DNA of 64,000 bases from Streptomyces californicus. GTDB lineage: Bacteria > Actinomycetota > Actinomycetes > Streptomycetales > Streptomycetaceae. Below, in pieces: positions 59,949 to 64,000 of this stretch. Made by a program: the position numbers and the translations under genes. Positions within the stretch are counted from its first letter, which is position 1. Each line of letters begins with the position of its first letter. Location of the stretch: the NCBI RefSeq assembly GCF_000717645.1, contig NZ_JNZZ01000006.1:186001-250000 (forward strand), written 5' to 3'. The notes beneath the pieces were generated by a model. The model ran no database searches, had not been told where the DNA came from, and saw nothing but the letters and a program-made list of their open reading frames with translations.

Positions 59949-61268
59949 ATGAGGCAGAAGATCGTGCGGCTGACGCTGGTGGGCGGTGTGGTATTTCTCG
60001 CCCTGCTCCTGCTGCTGGCCACCTGCGGCGGCGACCCGGACCGAGGCGACGGGAAGGGCGCGGCGAAGGGGACGGCGGAGCCGGCGATGCCGAGCGCCGG
60101 GCCGGTGACCCGGCTGACCGTCCCGCCCCAGTACGCGACGGGCCGGGGCTGGGAGATCATCGGCACCTCCCCCGACGTGGCCGTCTCCCACGCCACGGGC
60201 CTGCTGGCCTACCTGGAGCGGTCCGAGGGCAACCGCTACCGGCTGCGCACCGTCGAGGCCGCCACCGGCGAACTGGGCTGGCGCGGCAAGCCGTGGCAGC
60301 AGCCCGACCCGCTGCACTACCCCAAGCTGGCCACGGTGACCAAGGGCGACCGGCAGTACTTTCTGACCTGGTCGTACGGGAAGGTAGGCGACGGTCTGTC
60401 GCCGTCGAGCACCTTCATCGCGCTCGACCTGTACGACGTGACGAACGGCAACCGGCAGCGCGTCGAGGTGCCGTGGTCCGGCGCCCCGGACGTCCACACC
60501 GACGGCCCCGACATCGTGATCAGCGACGCGAAGGCCAACAGCACCCTGGTGGACCCGGTCACGGGCGAGGTGTCCGAACTGGCCGCGGACAAGCTGAAGT
60601 ACCCCAAGGGGTGCACCGCCTGCAAGCAGCTCACCGAGGTGCACGGGCAGACCGTCGAGGGGCTGCTCGTGGGCGGGGCGCGGGAGTTCTGGGTGCGCGG
60701 CGGCTGGTTCAGCCGGAACGTGGCGCCCAAGGGGACCGACAGGGGCAGCGGGGTGGTGACGTCGACGGCCCCGGGCCAGGTGCTGGCGAAGTGGTCGCCC
60801 GCGAAGAAGACCAAGCGGGCGGCGACCCACGAGCTGTGGGCGGTGCACGACGCGGCGACCGGCGAGGTGCTGGCCTCGGTGGAGTGCCACCGGCCGGCCA
60901 TACAGCCGGGCCGCTATCCGCAGGCCGTCCTCTCCCCCTCGGGCGCGTATCTGGTCGCCGGGAACCTCGCCTTCGACCTGGAGGCCAAGCAGGGCCGCTG
61001 CTTCGAGGACGAGGACGGGGCCGCGCATCTGTCGCTGGCCACGGTGACGGACGACGGCATCGCGTACGGGGCCGAGAACGCGCGCGACGCGTCGGAGGCG
61101 CTGTCCGGCGGCGGCATCCCGGTCACGATGGACTTCGCGACCTGGAGCACCGAGCGGCTGTCGCGCGACGTGCGGCTGCCGGACACGGAGACGACCGGGG
61201 TCGGGGTGTTCCGCTGGACCGACCGGCAGGACCGGGACCGCCTGATCGGCTACCCGCGCACGGGCTGA
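59949..61268 (+). CDS. Putative lipoprotein with beta-propeller-like repeats
   Basis: A 439-residue exported protein. The signal (LVGGVVFLALLLLLATC) ends at a lipobox Cys near residue 27. The mature part has repeated Trp/Gly-containing strands of the type ATGELGWRGKPW, YDVTNGNRQRV, HDAATGEVLASVEC, suggesting a WD40/PQQ-like propeller. Function is unknown. ATG at 59949 follows GGGGAG. The start lies 229 bases from the divergent Rsm22-like gene. Confidence 0.72.
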   Translation: MRQKIVRLTLVGGVVFLALLLLLATCGGDPDRGDGKGAAKGTAEPAMPSAGPVTRLTVPPQYATGRGWEIIGTSPDVAVSHATGLLAYLERSEGNRYRLRTVEAATGELGWRGKPWQQPDPLHYPKLATVTKGDRQYFLTWSYGKVGDGLSPSSTFIALDLYDVTNGNRQRVEVPWSGAPDVHTDGPDIVISDAKANSTLVDPVTGEVSELAADKLKYPKGCTACKQLTEVHGQTVEGLLVGGAREFWVRGGWFSRNVAPKGTDRGSGVVTSTAPGQVLAKWSPAKKTKRAATHELWAVHDAATGEVLASVECHRPAIQPGRYPQAVLSPSGAYLVAGNLAFDLEAKQGRCFEDEDGAAHLSLATVTDDGIAYGAENARDASEALSGGGIPVTMDFATWSTERLSRDVRLPDTETTGVGVFRWTDRQDRDRLIGYPRTG

Positions 61269-61419
61269 CCGCCGGTACCGGGGCCGCCCGGGGGCGTTCC
61301 GCCGACCGGACACTCCGTCGAGCCGGGGACGATCCATCGGGCCGAAGGCACTCCGTCGGCCCGTGAGCGATCCGCCGCCCCGTAGGCGATCCACCGGCCG
61401 TCTGCCCGGGGGCCCTCCG

Positions 61420-62841
61420 TCAGAGGGCGCCCGCCTCCCTGCCCGCGCGCTGCCAGGGGCGGCACAGGAACAGGAAGCAGCCCACCGCCGCCAGCGCGCA
61501 GACCACCTGGACCACGGCCATCGGGACGGCCGTGTCCTCCCCCGCGATCCCGACCAGTGGCGAGGCGACGGCCCCGATGAGGAACGAGGAGGTGCCGAGC
61601 AGCGCGGAGGCGGAGCCCGCCGCGTGCTTGGTTCGCATCAGCGCCTGGGCGTTGGTGTTCGGCATCGCGAGGCCCATCGCCGACATCAGCACGAAGAGGC
61701 CGGCCGCGACCGGGAAGAGCCCGACCTCGCCGAAGACGCCGAGGGTCATGAGCAGCAGGGCGACGGCGGCCAGCACGATCACGGCGAGGCCGAAGCCGAG
61801 CACCTTGTCGAGGCTGATCCGGCCGACGAGGAGCTTGCCGTTGATCTGCCCCACGATGATCAGGCCGATCGAGTTGAGCCCGAAGAGCAGGCTGAACGTC
61901 TGCGGCGAGGCCCCGTAGATCTCCTGGACGACGAACGGGGAGGCGGAGATGTACGCGAACAGGACGGCGAAGGCGAGACCGCCCGCGACCATGTAGCCGG
62001 TGAAGACCCGGTCGGCGAGCAGCCCGCGCATGGTCCGCAGGGCGTCGGAGACCCCGCCGGTGTGGCGGTCGGCGGGCGGCAGCGTCTCGTGCAGCCACTT
62101 CCACACGACGAGGGTGAGCACGATGCCGACGGCGGTCAGCACGACGAAGATGCCCCGCCAGTCGGTGATCCGCAGGACCTGCCCGCCGATCAGCGGGGCG
62201 ACGATCGGGGCCACGCCGGAGATCAGCATCAGGGTGGAGAAGAACCGGGCCATCTCCACGCCGTCGTAGAGGTCGCGCACCACCGCCCGCGCGATCACGA
62301 TGCCGGCCGCGCCCGCCAGCCCCTGGAGGAGGCGGAAGCCGATGAGGAGTCCGGCGGTGGGGGCCAGGGCGCAGATCGCGGTGGCGAGGACGTAGACGAC
62401 CATGCCGAGCAGCAGCGGGGTGCGCCGGCCCCAGCGGTCGCTCATCGGCCCGACGACGAGCTGGCCGAGCGCCATGCCGGCCAGGCACGCGGTCAGCGTG
62501 AGCTGGATGGTGGCGGCGGGGGCGCTCAGCGAGTCGGTGACCGCCGGGAGCGCCGGGAGGTACATGTCCATGGAGAGCGGCGGCAGGGCGGTGAGTCCGC
62601 CGAGGACCAGGGTGACCAGGAGCCCGGTGCGGCGGGTGGCCTTCGCCGCCGCGCCCGCGAGCGCCGGGCCGGGCAGCCCGGCCGGGGCCGTGGCCTGCGG
62701 GGCCGCCGGGTCGACGGCGAGCGCCCCCGCGTCGCCGTGCGGGACGACGGGCGCCCCGTCGGTTCCGGGACGGTTCCCGGAGGGGGGTATGTCTCCGGGT
62801 ACGTCTGCTCGCTGGGCCCGGCTGCCGCCGCTCTCCGGCAT
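61420..62841 (-). CDS. Bcr/CflA-family MFS drug exporter
   Basis: A 473-residue, 12-segment exporter of the Bcr/CflA (bicyclomycin/chloramphenicol resistance) family. A ~65-residue cytoplasmic tail precedes PLSMDMYLPALP, the family signature, and motif A is GPMSDRWGRRTPLL. ATG at 62841 is chosen for its spacing from GGAG; three starts lie within 12 bases. It is divergent from the oxidoreductase. Between its end and the lipoprotein gene, 61269-61419 holds imperfect CACTCCGTCG and CGATCC repeats. Confidence 0.88.
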   Translation of the reverse strand: MPESGGSRAQRADVPGDIPPSGNRPGTDGAPVVPHGDAGALAVDPAAPQATAPAGLPGPALAGAAAKATRRTGLLVTLVLGGLTALPPLSMDMYLPALPAVTDSLSAPAATIQLTLTACLAGMALGQLVVGPMSDRWGRRTPLLLGMVVYVLATAICALAPTAGLLIGFRLLQGLAGAAGIVIARAVVRDLYDGVEMARFFSTLMLISGVAPIVAPLIGGQVLRITDWRGIFVVLTAVGIVLTLVVWKWLHETLPPADRHTGGVSDALRTMRGLLADRVFTGYMVAGGLAFAVLFAYISASPFVVQEIYGASPQTFSLLFGLNSIGLIIVGQINGKLLVGRISLDKVLGFGLAVIVLAAVALLLMTLGVFGEVGLFPVAAGLFVLMSAMGLAMPNTNAQALMRTKHAAGSASALLGTSSFLIGAVASPLVGIAGEDTAVPMAVVQVVCALAAVGCFLFLCRPWQRAGREAGAL

Positions 62842-62882
62842 TCTCATCTCCACATCGTTGAATCCGCATCTATGCTCTCAGC

Positions 62883-62899
62883 TCGACCGGAGTGGTCGA
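62883..62899. promoter_or_regulatory. Inverted repeat TCGACC-ggagt-GGTCGA
   Basis: Perfect 6-base arms with a 5-base spacer in the 89-base gap between the divergent exporter and oxidoreductase genes. It may bind a regulator encoded elsewhere. Confidence 0.4.
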
Positions 62900-62930
62900 T
62901 ACCTTTTTCGGGCGGGCTGGGGTGGCGGAC

Positions 62931-63959
62931 ATGGCTGGGGCGGCGGGCGCGGGTGGCGCGGGCACGGGTGACACGGTGCGCTGGGGCGTACTGGCGACGG
63001 GCGGCATAGCCGCGACGTTCACGGCGGACGTCCAGCGGCTCCCGGACGCCGAGGTGGTGGCGGTGGCCTCGCGCACGGAGGCGTCGGCGCGGGCCTTCGC
63101 GGAGCGGCACGGGGTCGAGCGGGCGTACGGGAGCTGGGCGGAGCTGGTCGCCGACGACGCGGTGGACGTGGTGTACGTCGCCACCCCGCACTCGGCGCAC
63201 CACGCGGCCGCCTCGCTCGCCCTGCGGGCCGGGAAGCACGTGCTGTGCGAGAAGGCGTTCACGCTCAACAGCCGGGAGGCACAGGAGCTGGTGGCGCTGG
63301 CCCGGGAGCGGGGCCTGTTCCTGATGGAGGCCATGTGGACCTACATCGACCCGGTGGTCCGGCGGCTGACCGAGCTGGTCCGGGACGGGGCGATCGGCGA
63401 GGTCCGGACCGTCCAGGCGGACTTCGGCTTCGCGGGCGACTTCGCCCCCGGCCACCGGCTGCGCGATCCGGAGCTGGGCGGCGGGGCGCTGCTGGACCTC
63501 GGGGTGTACCCGGTGTCGTTCGCGCACCTGCTGCTGGGCGAGCCGGACCGGGTCCAGGCCGAGGCGCTCCTCTCCCCCGAGGGGGTGGACCTGAACACGG
63601 GGATGCTGCTCGGCTGGGACTCCGGTGCGTCGGCGCTGCTGTCCTGTTCGATCGTCGGCCACCATCCGACGGCGGCCACCGTGATCGGGACCGCCGGGCG
63701 GATCGACGTACCGCGCGACTTCTTCCACCCGGACCACTTCGTCCTGCGGCGGGCGGGCGAGGAACCGGAGACGATCACCTCGGGGCCGGGGCCGCGGGGG
63801 CTGTCCGGCATGCAGTACGAGGCCGTCGAGGTGGCGCGCGCGGTGCGGGCGGGCGAGCGGGAGTCCCCGCTCGTCCCGTTGGAGGGTTCGCTGGCGGTGA
63901 TGCGGACGCTCGACGCGGTACGGGACCGCATCGGCGTCCGCTATCCGGCGGACGCCTGA
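62931..63959 (+). CDS. Gfo/Idh/MocA-family oxidoreductase
   Basis: About 342 residues: an N-terminal Rossmann domain (VRWGVLATGGIAATFTADV near residue 17), then VYVATPHSAHHAAASLALRAGKHVLCEKAFTLN carrying the CEKAF catalytic-lysine motif near 105, and the C-terminal GFO/IDH/MocA domain (MEAMWTYIDPVVRRL, LLDLGVYPVSFAHLLLG). It resembles NADP-dependent dehydrogenases of the dimeric dihydrodiol/sugar type. The substrate is not known. GTG at 62892 is an alternative start adding 13 residues. Confidence 0.9.
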   Translation: MAGAAGAGGAGTGDTVRWGVLATGGIAATFTADVQRLPDAEVVAVASRTEASARAFAERHGVERAYGSWAELVADDAVDVVYVATPHSAHHAAASLALRAGKHVLCEKAFTLNSREAQELVALARERGLFLMEAMWTYIDPVVRRLTELVRDGAIGEVRTVQADFGFAGDFAPGHRLRDPELGGGALLDLGVYPVSFAHLLLGEPDRVQAEALLSPEGVDLNTGMLLGWDSGASALLSCSIVGHHPTAATVIGTAGRIDVPRDFFHPDHFVLRRAGEEPETITSGPGPRGLSGMQYEAVEVARAVRAGERESPLVPLEGSLAVMRTLDAVRDRIGVRYPADA

Positions 63960-64000
63960 CGTACGCGGCGGCTACGCGGGCGTGAGCCCCGGGTTCCCGG

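Overview
The window is a stretch of actinobacterial chromosome, almost certainly Streptomyces. Overall G+C is very high, third codon positions are nearly all G or C, and GTG and TTG starts are common. The gene families are typical of the genus: a malEFG-aglA-malR locus, actinobacterial glnE, a BTAD-type regulator, an LAxTG sorting signal and tail-anchored heme proteins. From memory, the order maltose operon, glnE, nadE, a second glutamine synthetase, panB, methionine aminopeptidase, heme uptake resembles other Streptomyces cores. No rRNA, tRNA or CRISPR array was seen.

Layout. 1-6.5 kb: alpha-glucoside uptake (malE-malF-malG-aglA, then the start of a second LacI-type gene) with malR divergent. 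6.5-12 kb: a PAP2 membrane enzyme, glnE, a MITE-like element and a PrmC-like methyltransferase. 12-14.5 kb: a drug-type exporter and a TetR regulator divergent around a strong palindrome. 14.7-18.5 kb: a GntR regulator and small proteins of unknown function, two of them cysteine-bearing. 18.6-21.1 kb: a small foreign-looking insert at the 3' end of a glutamine synthetase gene. It carries Nudix genes and a regulator interrupted by one stop codon, and is bounded by an 84-bp direct repeat. 21-27.5 kb: glutamine synthetase, a CBS protein, a probable copper locus with a multicopper oxidase, and NAD synthetase. 27.5-28.1 kb: an alternating repeat array. 28-36.5 kb: exporters and their regulators, a membrane-anchored EEP-fold protein, panB and a DrrAB-like ABC exporter. 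36.5-46.2 kb: a BTAD/AfsR-like regulator, a site-2-type protease, an F420-NADP oxidoreductase, an MFS protein and methionine aminopeptidase. 46.3-54.7 kb: heme acquisition (heme oxygenase, two HtaA surface proteins, an ABC heme importer) with two iron-box-like operators. 54.8-64 kb: two lipoproteins, a degenerate primase/polymerase-like protein, a TetR regulator, dimethylargininase, an Rsm22-like protein, a Bcr/CflA exporter and a Gfo/Idh/MocA oxidoreductase.

How the parts work together. The mal genes import maltose-type sugars and hydrolyse them; no transport ATPase is present, so a shared one such as MsiK must be encoded elsewhere. GlnE normally adjusts glutamine synthetase activity by adenylylation. 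In the heme region the HtaA proteins would capture heme at the surface, HmuTUV import it, and heme oxygenase release the iron.

The most unusual features are the glutamine-synthetase-flanked insert, in which both the displaced gene end with its apparent original terminator and a new gene end with a new terminator can be seen; the alternating A-B-A-B-A repeat array; and dispersed repeats or a MITE that supply the stop codons of three separate genes.
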